Of a DNA stretch of 64,000 nucleotides, positions 50,282-58,737 are shown in pieces. The position numbers and the translations under genes were made by a program. Source of the stretch: Alcanivorax sp. (GTDB taxonomy: Bacteria; Pseudomonadota; Gammaproteobacteria; Pseudomonadales; Alcanivoracaceae); contig NZ_CP080267.1 in assembly GCF_019431375.1 (NCBI RefSeq), positions 2,917,933-2,981,932 of the forward strand, read 5' to 3'. The notes under the pieces were generated by a model. It was not told the origin of the DNA and did not search any database. It saw only the letters and a program-made list of their open reading frames with translations. Each line of letters begins with the position of its first letter. Position 1 is the first letter of the stretch.

Positions 50282-50488
50282 TTACAGAGCGACGATGTTC
50301 TCAGCCTGAGGACCTTTCTGACCTTGAGTCATGGTGAACTCAACTTGCTGGCCTTCAGCCAGGGTCTTGAAGCCAGAGCCGGTGATGGCGCTGAAATGTG
50401 CGAACACATCCGGACCACCTTCCTGCTCGATAAAACCAAAACCTTTAGCTTCGTTGAACCACTTAACGGTACCTTTCACTGTAGACAT
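50282..50488 (-). CDS. Cold-shock protein (CspA family)
   Basis: This 68-residue protein is a single cold-shock domain. GTVKWFNEAKGFGFIEQEGG contains the RNP1-type motif and PDVFAHFSAI the RNP2-type motif; it ends GPQAENIVAL. It binds single-stranded nucleic acid as an RNA chaperone. About 280 bases separate its start from the divergent acyltransferase gene, room for the long 5' leader typical of such genes. The leader is not marked because its ends cannot be seen. Confidence 0.97.
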   Translation of the reverse strand: MSTVKGTVKWFNEAKGFGFIEQEGGPDVFAHFSAITGSGFKTLAEGQQVEFTMTQGQKGPQAENIVAL

Positions 50489-50769
50489 AATACTAATCCT
50501 GAAAATAATGATGTAAATCGCCGGTTAGGGCGTGTGTAGCTGAAAAACGGAACTTGGACTTGTGGACTGCAGGACGAGTTATACGAATAAAACAGCGAAA
50601 TGTAGTACTTGATTCAAGCGTGATTTTTTAGCTATGGGCAACGTTACAGAGGTTGCCCGCCTCTGTCCAGCTAAATATTGCTACCGGCAGTCAGTTCGGT
50701 CTGGATCACAGCCGCCAGGGCAAGGGAGGAATCCGATATACTCCCGCTTTGTCATAGCGGAGCACAGTA
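50489..50769. promoter_or_regulatory. Divergent leader/promoter region of the cold-shock gene and acyltransferase
   Basis: This 281-base region between start codons contains AT-rich patches near 50590-50640. A cold-shock leader is expected on the minus strand. No other frame is convincing. Confidence 0.45.
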
Positions 50770-51372
50770 ATGAGTGAGCAAACGGAAGGCGGTAAGCGTC
50801 GGGCACCCCTGGGCCAACGGATCGCCCGGGCCATGCTGCGCCTCACCGGCTGGCAGGCAGGACCGTTTCCGGATATCCAGCGGGCGGTGATCGCCGGCGG
50901 CCCGCATACCTCTAACTGGGACGGGGTGTTGGCCCTGGTCAGCCGCTCGGCCTTGCAGCAAGACGTGAACGTGATGATCAAGCACAGCCTGTTCAAGGGC
51001 CCGCTGGGCTGGCTGCTGCGCAAGCTTGGCGCCATGCCCATTGAGCGCGGCAAAGCCGGCGGCATGGTCGAGCAGACCGTGGCGCAATTCCGCCAGCGCG
51101 ACAAACTGCTCATCGCCGTCACCCCGGAAGGCACCCGTAGCAATGCGGAGCAATGGAAACTGGGCTTCTACCACATCGCCAAACAGGCCAACGTGCCGAT
51201 CATCCTGGCGCTGGCGGACTACAAGGCGAAAACCTTTTCCTTCCCGGTGGTGATTTACCCCAGCGATGATATGGACGCCGACCTGCAGCAGATCTATACC
51301 CACTTCGCCAGCGCTACGCCGAGGCACCCTGGCAAACTGTCGGGGCCGGTACGGGAGCGTTACGGGCAGTAG
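50770..51372 (+). CDS. PlsC-family acyltransferase
   Basis: This 200-residue protein contains GGPHTSNWDGVLAL, an HxxxxD-type block I, and VTPEGTRSNAEQWKLGFYHIA, block III (PEGTR). ALADYKAKTFSFP follows. By family it acylates lysophosphatidic acid or a similar acceptor at the membrane. It is a different subfamily from the acyltransferase at 19236. GGAG precedes the ATG at 50770. Confidence 0.9.
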   Translation: MSEQTEGGKRRAPLGQRIARAMLRLTGWQAGPFPDIQRAVIAGGPHTSNWDGVLALVSRSALQQDVNVMIKHSLFKGPLGWLLRKLGAMPIERGKAGGMVEQTVAQFRQRDKLLIAVTPEGTRSNAEQWKLGFYHIAKQANVPIILALADYKAKTFSFPVVIYPSDDMDADLQQIYTHFASATPRHPGKLSGPVRERYGQ

Positions 51373-51382
51373 GGGTGCTCCT

Positions 51383-51449
51383 TGTAGAAGCCAGCCTGCT
51401 GGCGATAAGCCTTTGTCTATACAGGCATCGCTTGCAGGCAAGCTCCCAG
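51383..51449. repeat. Degenerate REP-like repeat
   Basis: TGTAGAAGCCAGCCTGCTGG near 51383-51406 and CATCGCTTGCAGGCAAGCTCC near 51426-51446 are imperfect reverse complements of the same type as the palindromes at 49484 and 58246. Confidence 0.45.
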
Positions 51450-51480
51450 AGTTGGTCTCTTTGCCCTATCAGGGCTGTGC

Positions 51481-51657
51481 TCAGCGGATGTTCTCGAACA
51501 TCTTGTGCTTGCGCGGAGCAGACACTAGTACCAGTCCGACGGTATAAAGAATCCAGCTTGCATAGGTCTCGATTTCCACCTCTTTACCTTCCAGTGTGCC
51601 TAGGGAAAGCGCTACCGCAACGACAATTAACCCCCAGCCAATCAAATACACCTTCAT
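51481..51657 (-). CDS. Small two-helix membrane protein
   Basis: This 58-residue protein reads MKVYLIGWGLIVVAVALSLG, TLEGKEVEIETYAS, then WILYTVGLVLVSAPRKHKMFENIR. It has two hydrophobic segments (about 3-20 and 35-46) and a basic C-terminus. An AGAGGG ribosome site lies 7 bases before the ATG, supporting a real gene. The family is unknown. Confidence 0.65.
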   Translation of the reverse strand: MKVYLIGWGLIVVAVALSLGTLEGKEVEIETYASWILYTVGLVLVSAPRKHKMFENIR

Positions 51658-51989
51658 GAGAATTCCCTCTCCGATGAACTGGCACGATCATCCAATATTG
51701 TTACATTGGCCGATGTTTAGGTTTCAAAACGTAAAGTTTGTAAAGGTGGCGGTCAATTGTTCTGGGCAGGTCTTATGTAAAATATGACGAATGGAGAGAT
51801 TGTGGCTGAACCAGCTTGGGTGTCGAAAACCCGGGGGCAGGTCTGAATGGCACTTGCGTAAGGCTACAATGACGGGTCTTCCCTTGAGTGAGTGTCATGC
51901 GCAGACCATACCGGTGGCGGGTTTGCCATGAGAGTGCCGAGGGTTTATGCGTGTCCCCGAGTTATCGTTTTTAATTTTGAGTTGAAAAA
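51658..51989. other. Intergenic region with short repeated motifs
   Basis: These 332 bases hold no convincing gene. They contain GGGGGCAGGTCTGAATGGCA at about 51830 and TTATGCGTGTCCCC at 51945-51958. Both recur upstream of other small genes in this stretch. Confidence 0.45.
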
Positions 51990-52424
51990 ATGATTAACAC
52001 CAAAATCTACAAGGCCGTTTATAGCTTGGCTGAAAAGCTGATGGAAGCTGCCAGAAAAGACGATCAAGCGGAGTTTGATTCCTTCTATGGGCAACTGAAG
52101 GCCATTTGCACCGATAACGAAAACACTGATAAAGATCATCCCGAGCAGTGGGAAACACTGGCGGATTTCACCGAAGACCTGGAGGCAGCGCTGACGGTAT
52201 ACGAAAAAGCCCGGGAGAAGGCGCTTGCTATCAATGCCAAAGACCATCTCTCATCAATCGGTCTTTCCATGGCCAAATTGCAAGTAGACCTGGGGCAGAA
52301 AGAGGCTGCAATCAAGAGCCTTGAGAGTGCACAAGTGAGTGCGAACAAGATTGAGGATAAGCAGCTCAAATCGGAAATTGATGAGTTGCTTGGGAGTTTG
52401 TTGGCGGGGCAGGAAGAACAATAA
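51990..52424 (+). CDS. Helical repeat protein of unknown function (TPR-like)
   Basis: This 144-residue protein is fully helical and acidic. YEKAREKALAINAKDHLSSI and MAKLQVDLGQKEAAIKSLES resemble tetratricopeptide units, about 34 residues apart. It has no signal peptide. Ribosome site weak (TTGAGTTG). Not assigned to a family. Confidence 0.65.
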   Translation: MINTKIYKAVYSLAEKLMEAARKDDQAEFDSFYGQLKAICTDNENTDKDHPEQWETLADFTEDLEAALTVYEKAREKALAINAKDHLSSIGLSMAKLQVDLGQKEAAIKSLESAQVSANKIEDKQLKSEIDELLGSLLAGQEEQ

Positions 52425-52497
52425 GAAGAGCAGGGCAAGGTCTGACTCCGGTTGCTGTCCGCTTATTTGACACTGATGATTTTTCGTGGGGGCAGGG

Positions 52498-52677
52498 ATG
52501 CTGTGCACTATCTATGAGATTTTTTCTGCTGTTGTGCTTCTCGCTGCTATGTTCGCAAAGATGTATTCCTATACTTGGATGATTGTGGCAGGAAGAAGCC
52601 ATGAGCCATGGGTTGTATGGCTGGTTTTGTTTGCTGTCGGTAATCTTTACGTGGCGATTTACGTTTGTGGGTCCTGA
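52498..52677 (+). CDS. Possible small membrane protein
   Basis: This 59-residue frame has hydrophobic segments about 5-23 and 36-55 (IFSAVVLLAAMFAKMY and WVVWLVLFAVGNLYVAIYV). Its ribosome site is weak and it lies between AT-rich spacers. The hydrophobic pattern is hard to get by chance, but I cannot confirm expression. Confidence 0.4.
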   Translation: MLCTIYEIFSAVVLLAAMFAKMYSYTWMIVAGRSHEPWVVWLVLFAVGNLYVAIYVCGS

Positions 52678-52782
52678 TGTTGGTCTTACGCTATCAGATG
52701 CTGTGTCGCCAATGGAAAATAGAATGGATAACTGGATAAACCAATTCTGTCCCCTCCATGGTTTCTCTCTGTGAGAGCCTAA

Positions 52783-52846
52783 TTACTGCCCGCCCCTGTC
52801 TTCCCGTCGAGCCTTGGCTCGCGATCGCCATATCTGTACGCCGCCC
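52783..52846 (-). pseudogene. 3' remnant of the SCP2-like gene
   Basis: About 64 bases match 53732-53796, the end of the SCP2-like gene, with two gaps and a few changes. The frame encodes GGVQIWRSRAKARRED and a stop, but no 5' part. It forms a direct repeat that brackets the two small genes at 52978 and 53542. Confidence 0.8.
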
Positions 52847-52977
52847 GACGTAATTAATGCGTGCCCCTTATTCGCTATTCTGGTGTGAAAAATAGTTCTC
52901 ATTGCTTCTTGGCGCCTTATGCAAGACTCTTTTAAGAGACGGTCTGTAGGTTCAAGTGTCGGCATGGGAGATGCGCC

Positions 52978-53331
52978 ATGGCGAAGAATCAAATGAAATT
53001 GATCGACCAATATCAGCGGTTATTGCCTGCTTCCCTTTCTCAGCGTTATGGCGGTTCGGGGCCATACACTATGGCGCAAGTCGAACGAACCATGGAGCAT
53101 CTTCGACTGGATCGAACCTGTATTTACTACGCTTACCTGATGTACTGCGAAAAGGCGGCGTTGGACCCGGAAATATTTACTGACCAGGCTGTGGCGAATA
53201 TGTCACAGGATATCGACGCCGCGTCAATGCCCGGTGCGGGCGTTGGGCCGTTGGCCAGCCTTTTTGGTATTGATGGTTTTGCAGGAGACGGTGGATGCGA
53301 TGGTGGTGGTGCCGGGGGAGGTGGAGAGTAA
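52978..53331 (+). CDS. Small protein with Gly-rich C-terminus
   Basis: This 117-residue protein has a helical N-terminal part (MKLIDQYQRLLPASLSQRYG; YYAYLMYCEKAALDPEIF) and an extremely Gly-rich tail, GDGGCDGGGAGGGGE. GGGAG precedes the ATG. I recall similar proteins annotated as domains of unknown function, but I cannot name one safely. A Cys in a Gly run is a typical end of a small family found in gammaproteobacterial islands. It is enclosed by the SCP2-like direct repeats. Confidence 0.62.
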   Translation: MAKNQMKLIDQYQRLLPASLSQRYGGSGPYTMAQVERTMEHLRLDRTCIYYAYLMYCEKAALDPEIFTDQAVANMSQDIDAASMPGAGVGPLASLFGIDGFAGDGGCDGGGAGGGGE

Positions 53332-53541
53332 AACGAGACCCTGTGGTACACACTGACGGTTGCTAGTTGGCAGGCAGAGGCAACGAAAGAGGAATGGGTA
53401 AGGTCTGGCTGGACAAGGGTGGGACGGCGCCGATTTCTCGCTAGTAAATGGTTAAAGGCTGGCATTCTGGTCAGTTATTGCCCTTGATGGTTGTGCGATG
53501 CAGTATGGTTGGACAACAAAAACCAAGGGAAGGGAATGACT

Positions 53542-53664
53542 ATGAAGAAGGTAATGGCTGCAATTGCTCTTGTAATGATGGTTTCTGGTGCCGCACTGGC
53601 CCACTCCGGTGGTACTGACGCCAACGGGTGCCATGCAGGCAAAAAACCATACCACTGCCACTGA
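53542..53664 (+). CDS. Short exported HSGGTD...YHCH protein
   Basis: This 40-residue protein has a signal peptide (MKKVMAAIALVMMVSGAALA), followed by HSGGTDANGCHAGKKPYHCH. The GGTDxxGCH...YHCH pattern is that of a widespread short Cys/His motif which may bind metal. AAGGGAAGGG lies 7 bases before the second ATG, which is therefore chosen (the first at 53536 is too near). The mature peptide is only about 20 residues, with 4 His and 2 Cys. Confidence 0.75.
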   Translation: MKKVMAAIALVMMVSGAALAHSGGTDANGCHAGKKPYHCH

Positions 53665-53727
53665 GTTTTGGTGCGCGATAGCTTCCCGGCTATCGCGCGA
53701 TACTCCCACTTCCCCCGTTGTGATTGT

Positions 53728-54219
53728 CTAGTTACTGCGCGCCTTGTCTTCCCGTCGAGCCTTGGCTCGCGGTCGCCATATCTGTACGCCGCCCGGGACC
53801 AGGTATTCAGAGACGGTTTTGAACCAGAGTAGTCCCTTGATATTGCCGTTGAGCCTGATCTTTCCCTGGCGCATGCCGACAAAAAACAAGCGCTGATCGT
53901 CCAGCAGCTGGATCAGGGTGGCTACCCCATAGTCGGCATCCTTGAAACTCACGGAAATATGGCAGCGGTCACGCAGGCCGGAGCCGCTGCGAACGCGATT
54001 GGGGCCGAAATGGAACCAGCGAGCGATACGCCCGTCGTGGGTGCGCCACACCATCATGATGTTGCGCTTTTGCAGCTCCTTGCGAAAAGCCGGGTCGCGC
54101 CATGCCAGCCAGCGCAGACGCAGGGCGACATATAGCAAGATCAGGCGAAAGGCCAGGTGATGTTTTCTCCTGGCCAGCCATGCACGGGAGCGGGTGGTGA
54201 GGCGCGGGGCTGGTGGCAT
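53728..54219 (-). CDS. SCP2-like protein of unknown function
   Basis: This 163-residue basic protein starts with Arg-rich sequence and a hydrophobic patch (about 22-36). Its middle segment, CHISVSFKDADYGVATLIQL, then DDQRLFFVGMRQGKIRLNGN, has the spacing of SCP2-type sterol/lipid-transfer domains (F/K-x-DxD...L..G...G..KI.GN). It ends in RAKARREDKARSN. A duplicate of its last 64 bases lies at 52783. Lipid binding is inferred from the pattern only. Confidence 0.6.
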   Translation of the reverse strand: MPPAPRLTTRSRAWLARRKHHLAFRLILLYVALRLRWLAWRDPAFRKELQKRNIMMVWRTHDGRIARWFHFGPNRVRSGSGLRDRCHISVSFKDADYGVATLIQLLDDQRLFFVGMRQGKIRLNGNIKGLLWFKTVSEYLVPGGVQIWRPRAKARREDKARSN

Positions 54220-54485
54220 TCTTGTTCTGTGGGCTTGTTGTGGTGAGCGAACCTTAGCAGCTGGAGCAGGCGGGGAACACGTATGAATCAGGAAGACTAG
54301 CCGGGGTCCGCAAGAGCCTGGTTCCTGTGGAGTGCCACTCTGGTAAGTTATGCGTGTCCCCTTCTTCCGCGCTATTTCTTCTAGAGAGAGGGGTTGCTTC
54401 AGGTTGCACTATTCGCGTGTGAGTCGGATAGCTCGAGAGGGCGGGACAAGACCTGGCCCTCGTGACTACGGGATCAGGAGCTACA
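54220..54485. other. Intergenic region
   Basis: These 266 bases contain TTATGCGTGTCCCC at 54348-54361 and a CAAGACCTGGCCC copy of the AAGGTCTG motif near 54448. No gene seen apart from the AGGAG ribosome site for the next gene. Confidence 0.4.
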
Positions 54486-54770
54486 ATGAATAGTCCTTTT
54501 GCTTTTATCTTGGTTGCTGCGCTTTTTGTTGTGAGTAGCCTTTTCTTGAGTTGGTGGCTAGAAAGCAGAGGCTGGGTTACGAAAGAAAAACCTTCAATTT
54601 ATGTGGCTATGGGGTTGTCTTCTTTTGTTTTTATGCTCATGCCTGTTTTGATAGACGGCCCAATAAGAAATAGATATTACGAAAGAATTGATGACGTTCA
54701 TTTCTACATGGGGCCATTCATCTTCTTTATAGTGATGATATGGATTTCTGTAATTTTGGAGAGGGATTAA
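54486..54770 (+). CDS. Small membrane protein
   Basis: This 94-residue AT-rich gene encodes a protein with three hydrophobic segments (about 4-22, 39-54, 74-90: FAFILVAALFVVSSLFLSWW, VAMGLSSFVFMLMPVL, FIFFIVMIWISVIL). AGGAG precedes the ATG at 54486. The family is unknown. It is convergent with the HEPN-like gene, 24 bases away, so both are probably recent arrivals. Confidence 0.65.
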   Translation: MNSPFAFILVAALFVVSSLFLSWWLESRGWVTKEKPSIYVAMGLSSFVFMLMPVLIDGPIRNRYYERIDDVHFYMGPFIFFIVMIWISVILERD

Positions 54771-54794
54771 ATTCAAGAGGGTGTCTCGTATCCG

Positions 54795-55352
54795 CTACTC
54801 CTGAAAAAGTTTTGAGCTTAAATCTTTTACTAGATTTTCCGTAGCCTTTATTAAAGAGTTTAGCCCTGAAGCTGTGATGATGATTCTCTGATTTCGAATG
54901 GAGTAATGATCAGGGTGTTTATCTATTACAGATAAAATATTTTGTTCGTTGCGCATCATGTCAGGGCGTCCGGAGGAGTGCAGCAATGTGTTTCTTATTA
55001 GAAGGGCGCTCTTGATATGGCAGATATCTTTCCTTTGGAGGGCCTTTTCACCGAAGGCTTTGATAAAAACTGGGCTGAACTTTTTAATAAGAGAGTTTGA
55101 CTGGGGCTGGGGCATGTCGTTCTGCCTAAGCAAAAGCAGCATCTCTTCGAGGTGCCCGAAAACCATAAGGAAGACCGACTCCCTTAAGCGATATTTGAAG
55201 TCATGATTGTAAACATGGAGCCAATAAGTTGAGTTATTTTCAATCTCTTCAATTGTGGACTTCGCTTCTTCTAACAAGGCATTTACATGATTGTGAAAGT
55301 CCGCGAGCAAGCCCAAATTGATTAGGGCATGACCTTGGAAAACTTCCTTCAT
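54795..55352 (-). CDS. HEPN-like all-alpha protein
   Basis: This 185-residue protein is predicted all-helical. The conserved region SALLIRNTLLHSSGRPD fits the R-x4-H motif of HEPN domains (RNTLLH), common in toxin, abortive-infection and RNase proteins. FGHLEEMLLLL lies upstream. It is AT-rich relative to polA. No obvious antitoxin is adjacent: the neighbours are a small membrane protein (convergent) and polA (same strand). A defence or RNase role is inference. Confidence 0.62.
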   Translation of the reverse strand: MKEVFQGHALINLGLLADFHNHVNALLEEAKSTIEEIENNSTYWLHVYNHDFKYRLRESVFLMVFGHLEEMLLLLRQNDMPQPQSNSLIKKFSPVFIKAFGEKALQRKDICHIKSALLIRNTLLHSSGRPDMMRNEQNILSVIDKHPDHYSIRNQRIIITASGLNSLIKATENLVKDLSSKLFQE

Positions 55353-55401
55353 CTTATGCTGCTTCCTTGGCTATTTGGACTCAAGTTGGGCAGACCGGTG
55401 C

Positions 55402-58170
55402 TCAATGCGCCTCGTCCCAATTCTTCCCAATCCCCGCATCCACAATCAACGGCACCTTCAACTCCGCCGCTGACTCCATGCGTGCCTTCACTTCCTTGAC
55501 CAGATCTTCCACCTGATCTTCCGCCACTTCAAACACCAGTTCATCGTGCACCTGCATGATCATCTTGGCGTCGAAGTGGGTGGTGTCGAGCCAGTCGTGG
55601 ACCTTGATCATGGCCTTCTTGATGATATCCGCCGCGGTGCCCTGCATGGGGGCGTTGATGGCGGTGCGTTCGGCGGCCTGGCGGCGCTGGCCGTTGCTGC
55701 TGCGGATTTCCGGCAGGTAGAGGCGGCGGCCGAACAGGGTTTCCACGTAGCCTTGTTCCGAGGCCTGGGCGCGGGTTTCTTCCATGTAGCGTTTTACGCC
55801 CGGGTAGCGCTCGAAGTAGAGCTCGATGTAGTCCTGGGCTTCCTTGCGCGGCAGGCCGAGCTGTTTGGCCAGGCCGAAGGCGCTCATGCCGTAGATGAGG
55901 CCGAAGTTGATGGCCTTGGCGTTGCGGCGGTCGTTGTCGCTGACGTCTTCCAGGCTCTTGCCCCACACTTCCGCGGCGGTGGCGCGGTGGATATCCAGGC
56001 CTTTTTCGAAGGCGTCGGTGAGGCCTTTATCGCCTGACAGGTGGGCCATGATGCGCAGTTCGATCTGGGAGTAGTCACAGGCGACGATCTTGCGACCTTT
56101 CGGGGCGAGGAAGGCCTGGCGGATCTTGCGGCCTTCCTCGGAGCGCACCGGAATGTTCTGCAGGTTCGGATCGCTGGAGGACAGACGCCCGGTGGCGGCC
56201 ACCGCCTGGTGGTAGGAGGTGTGCACGCGGCCGGTGCGCTGGTTGATCAGCTCCGGCAGTTTGTCGGTGTAGGTGTTCTTGAGCTTGGCCACGCCACGGT
56301 AATCCATGATCACCTGGGGCAGCGGGTATTCCAGGGCCAGTTCCTGCAGTACCGGTTCGGCAGTGGACGGGGCGCCCTTGGGGGTCTTCTTGATGACCGG
56401 AATTTCCAGCTTTTCGTAGAGAATTTCGCCCAGCTGTTTGGGGCTGGCCAGGTTGAATTCCTGCCCGGCGATTTCGAAAGCCTTTTCCTGCAGTTCGGCC
56501 ATGCGCTTGGCCAGGAACTGGCTCTGGTGCTTGAGCAGGGTGGCGTCCACGTAGGTGCCGTTGCGTTCGATGCGGCTGAGCACGGTGACCAGGGGCAGTT
56601 CGATGTCGCGGAATACCTCTGGCAGGCGGCCTTCCTTTTCCAGTTTGGGCCACAGGGTCTGGTGCAAGCGCAGGGTCACGTCCGCGTCTTCGGCGGCGTA
56701 GCGGCTGGCTTCGTGCAGGCCCACCTGGTTGAAGGTGAGCTGCTTGGCGCCCTTGCCGGCGATCTCTTCAAAGCTGATGGTCTTGCGCCCCAGGTACTTG
56801 AGCGCCAGGGAATCCATGTCGTGGCGGGTGGCCACGGAATCGAGCACGTAGGATTCCAGCATGGTGTCGTAGGCCACGCCGCGCAGGGTGATGCCCACGT
56901 CTTCGGCCAGCACGCTCATGTCGTACTTCAGGTTCTGGCCAATCTTCTTGATGTTGTCGTCTTCCAGCAGCGGTTTGAAGGCGTCCATGACCCGCTGCTT
57001 GTCGAGCTGGTCCGGGGCGCCTGGGTAGTTGTGGCCGAAGGGGATGTAGGCGGCCTTGTCGTCCACGGCCACACAGAAGCCCACCAGTTCCGCGTTCATG
57101 TAGTTGAGGCTGGTGGTTTCGGTGTCGAAGGAAAACTCGCCGGCGTCTTTCAGTTTGGCGATCCACTTGTCGAGCATGGCTTCGCTATAGACGATGTCGT
57201 AGGCGTCGCGGCCGAAGGCGGGGGTTGCGGGCGCATCGTCATCCGCGTCCATCTCCACCTCTTTGCCGGCGTCTTCGGCCACCGGGTCCTTGCCGCCCAG
57301 CAGCTCCTTGAGCCAGCCCTTGAATTCCAGGGTGCGGTAGTACTCGGCCAGCTTTTCCGCGTCCGGGGCCTGCAGTTTCAGGTCGTCCTGGTCTTCGCTG
57401 AGTTCGCAGTCCAGCTTGATGGTGGCCAGCTGGTAGGAGAGGAAGGCCTGTTCCTTGTGTTCTTCCAGTTTCTTGCCCAGGGTCTTGGCGCCGCGGAAGC
57501 TGAGCTCGGCCACCTTGTCCAGATTCTGGTAGATGTTTTCCAGGGAGCCCAGGCCCTGAATCAGGCCCAGGGCGGTCTTCTCGCCCACGCCGGGCACGCC
57601 GGGGATGTTGTCCACCTTGTCGCCCATGAGGGCGAGGAAGTCGATGATCAGTTCCGGGCCCACGCCGAACTTCTTCTTTACGCCTTCAATGTCGTAGAGG
57701 GCGTCGTTCATGGTGTTGATCAGGGTGACCTTGTCGGTGACCAGCTGGGCCATGTCCTTGTCGCCGGTGGAGATCAGCACGTGCTTGCCCTGTTCGTCGA
57801 AGATGCGCGCGAAGGTGCCGATCACGTCGTCCGCTTCCACGCCTTCCTCGATGATCAGCGGCAGGCCCATGGCGCGGATCAGGTCGTGCAGGGGCTGCAC
57901 CTGTTCGCGCAGGTCGTCGGGCATGGGCGGGCGGTTGGATTTGTATTGCTCGAACAGTTCGTCGCGGAAGGTCTTGCCCTTGGCGTCGAAAATCACCGCC
58001 ATGTATTCCGGCTCGTAGTCCTTCATCAGCTTGCGCAGCATGGCCGCCACGCCGCGCACCGCCCCGGTGGGCTGGCCGCTGGAGGTGGTGAGCGGCGGCA
58101 GGGCGTGAAAGGCGCGGTACAGGTAGGAGGAACCATCGACCAGGATGATGGGTTTTTCGGCTGCGGACAT
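55402..58170 (-). CDS. polA: DNA polymerase I
   Basis: This 922-residue protein has all three domains. The N-terminal 5'-3' exonuclease opens IILVDGSSYLYRAFHALPPL. The 3'-5' exonuclease retains DTETTSLNYM. The polymerase domain shows motif A DYSQIELRIMAHLSGD, motif B RRNAKAINFGLIYGMSAFG and motif C QVHDELVFEV. It acts in Okazaki-fragment processing and repair. Its start lies near the REP element at 58246; the gene is alone on its strand up to the mnh operon. A 740-residue open frame on the opposite strand is a G+C-driven shadow. Confidence 0.99.
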   Translation of the reverse strand: MSAAEKPIILVDGSSYLYRAFHALPPLTTSSGQPTGAVRGVAAMLRKLMKDYEPEYMAVIFDAKGKTFRDELFEQYKSNRPPMPDDLREQVQPLHDLIRAMGLPLIIEEGVEADDVIGTFARIFDEQGKHVLISTGDKDMAQLVTDKVTLINTMNDALYDIEGVKKKFGVGPELIIDFLALMGDKVDNIPGVPGVGEKTALGLIQGLGSLENIYQNLDKVAELSFRGAKTLGKKLEEHKEQAFLSYQLATIKLDCELSEDQDDLKLQAPDAEKLAEYYRTLEFKGWLKELLGGKDPVAEDAGKEVEMDADDDAPATPAFGRDAYDIVYSEAMLDKWIAKLKDAGEFSFDTETTSLNYMNAELVGFCVAVDDKAAYIPFGHNYPGAPDQLDKQRVMDAFKPLLEDDNIKKIGQNLKYDMSVLAEDVGITLRGVAYDTMLESYVLDSVATRHDMDSLALKYLGRKTISFEEIAGKGAKQLTFNQVGLHEASRYAAEDADVTLRLHQTLWPKLEKEGRLPEVFRDIELPLVTVLSRIERNGTYVDATLLKHQSQFLAKRMAELQEKAFEIAGQEFNLASPKQLGEILYEKLEIPVIKKTPKGAPSTAEPVLQELALEYPLPQVIMDYRGVAKLKNTYTDKLPELINQRTGRVHTSYHQAVAATGRLSSSDPNLQNIPVRSEEGRKIRQAFLAPKGRKIVACDYSQIELRIMAHLSGDKGLTDAFEKGLDIHRATAAEVWGKSLEDVSDNDRRNAKAINFGLIYGMSAFGLAKQLGLPRKEAQDYIELYFERYPGVKRYMEETRAQASEQGYVETLFGRRLYLPEIRSSNGQRRQAAERTAINAPMQGTAADIIKKAMIKVHDWLDTTHFDAKMIMQVHDELVFEVAEDQVEDLVKEVKARMESAAELKVPLIVDAGIGKNWDEAH

Positions 58171-58245
58171 GGTGTTCGGCTTCTGCTGATGAGTGAGTGG
58201 AGAGAGTGTAGCGGAAATGGGCGGATTCGGCAGGCAGGGCTAATC

Positions 58246-58359
58246 TGTAGGAGCACCTCTTGAGGTGCGAACCCGGCGAGGTGACGTTAGGGGGGGGGGG
58301 CGCTTGGAGGTTATGCCGTCGCTAAGGCTCCGGTTCGCACCTCAAGAGGTGCTCCTACA
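58246..58359. repeat. REP-like inverted repeat with perfect 28-base arms
   Basis: TGTAGGAGCACCTCTTGAGG... (58246-58273) and its exact reverse complement (58332-58359) flank a 58-base spacer containing a run of ten G. It lies between polA and mnhG. Confidence 0.9.
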
Positions 58360-58373
58360 TGGTGCTGGCGGCC

Positions 58374-58737
58374 TCAGGGGTGTTTGTCGTCGTCCGGGTT
58401 GTGGAGGATGTGGGTGTCCGGGTCGTAGCGGTCTTTCAGGTCGTCCTTGAGCATCTTGTCCCACAGGGGTACGCCCACGAAGTAGGCGGCGCGGCCGATG
58501 GCGTGGGCGGCCACCGGGGCGGTGAGCAGGATGAACAGGATGATGGCCAGGGTGCGGGGCATCCAGGAAGTGGGTGGCCACGGCCAGCATCACCAACCCG
58601 GCGCCCAGGGTGCCGGCCTTGGTGGTGGCGTGCATGCGCATCAGCAGGTCGGGCATGCGCAGCACGCCGATGCCGGCCAGAAACATGAAGAAGGTGCCAG
58701 CGACCATCATCACCGATACCAGCAGGTCATTGATCAC
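58374..58737 (-). pseudogene. mnhG: mnhG, frameshifted Na+/H+ antiporter subunit G
   Basis: The GTG at 58737 (AAGGAGG at 8 bases) opens VINDLLVSVMMVAGTFFMFL and continues GIGVLRMPDLLMRMHATTKAG, the usual MnhG/MrpG body. Near 58555-58570 the expected continuation (LAIILFILLTAPVAAHAIGR) appears in another frame, ending YDPDTHILHNPDDDKHP at 58374. Without a one-base correction the protein would lose its third membrane helix. It may be a true pseudogene, a sequencing error or a recoding site. Subunit G is needed for Mrp complex function by family knowledge. Confidence 0.82.

Noticed and set aside
56041..58263. 740-residue open frame antisense to polA
   Set aside because: It mirrors the polA codons, has Val/His/Gln-rich composition typical of antisense frames in G+C-rich genes, no family motif and no ribosome site.
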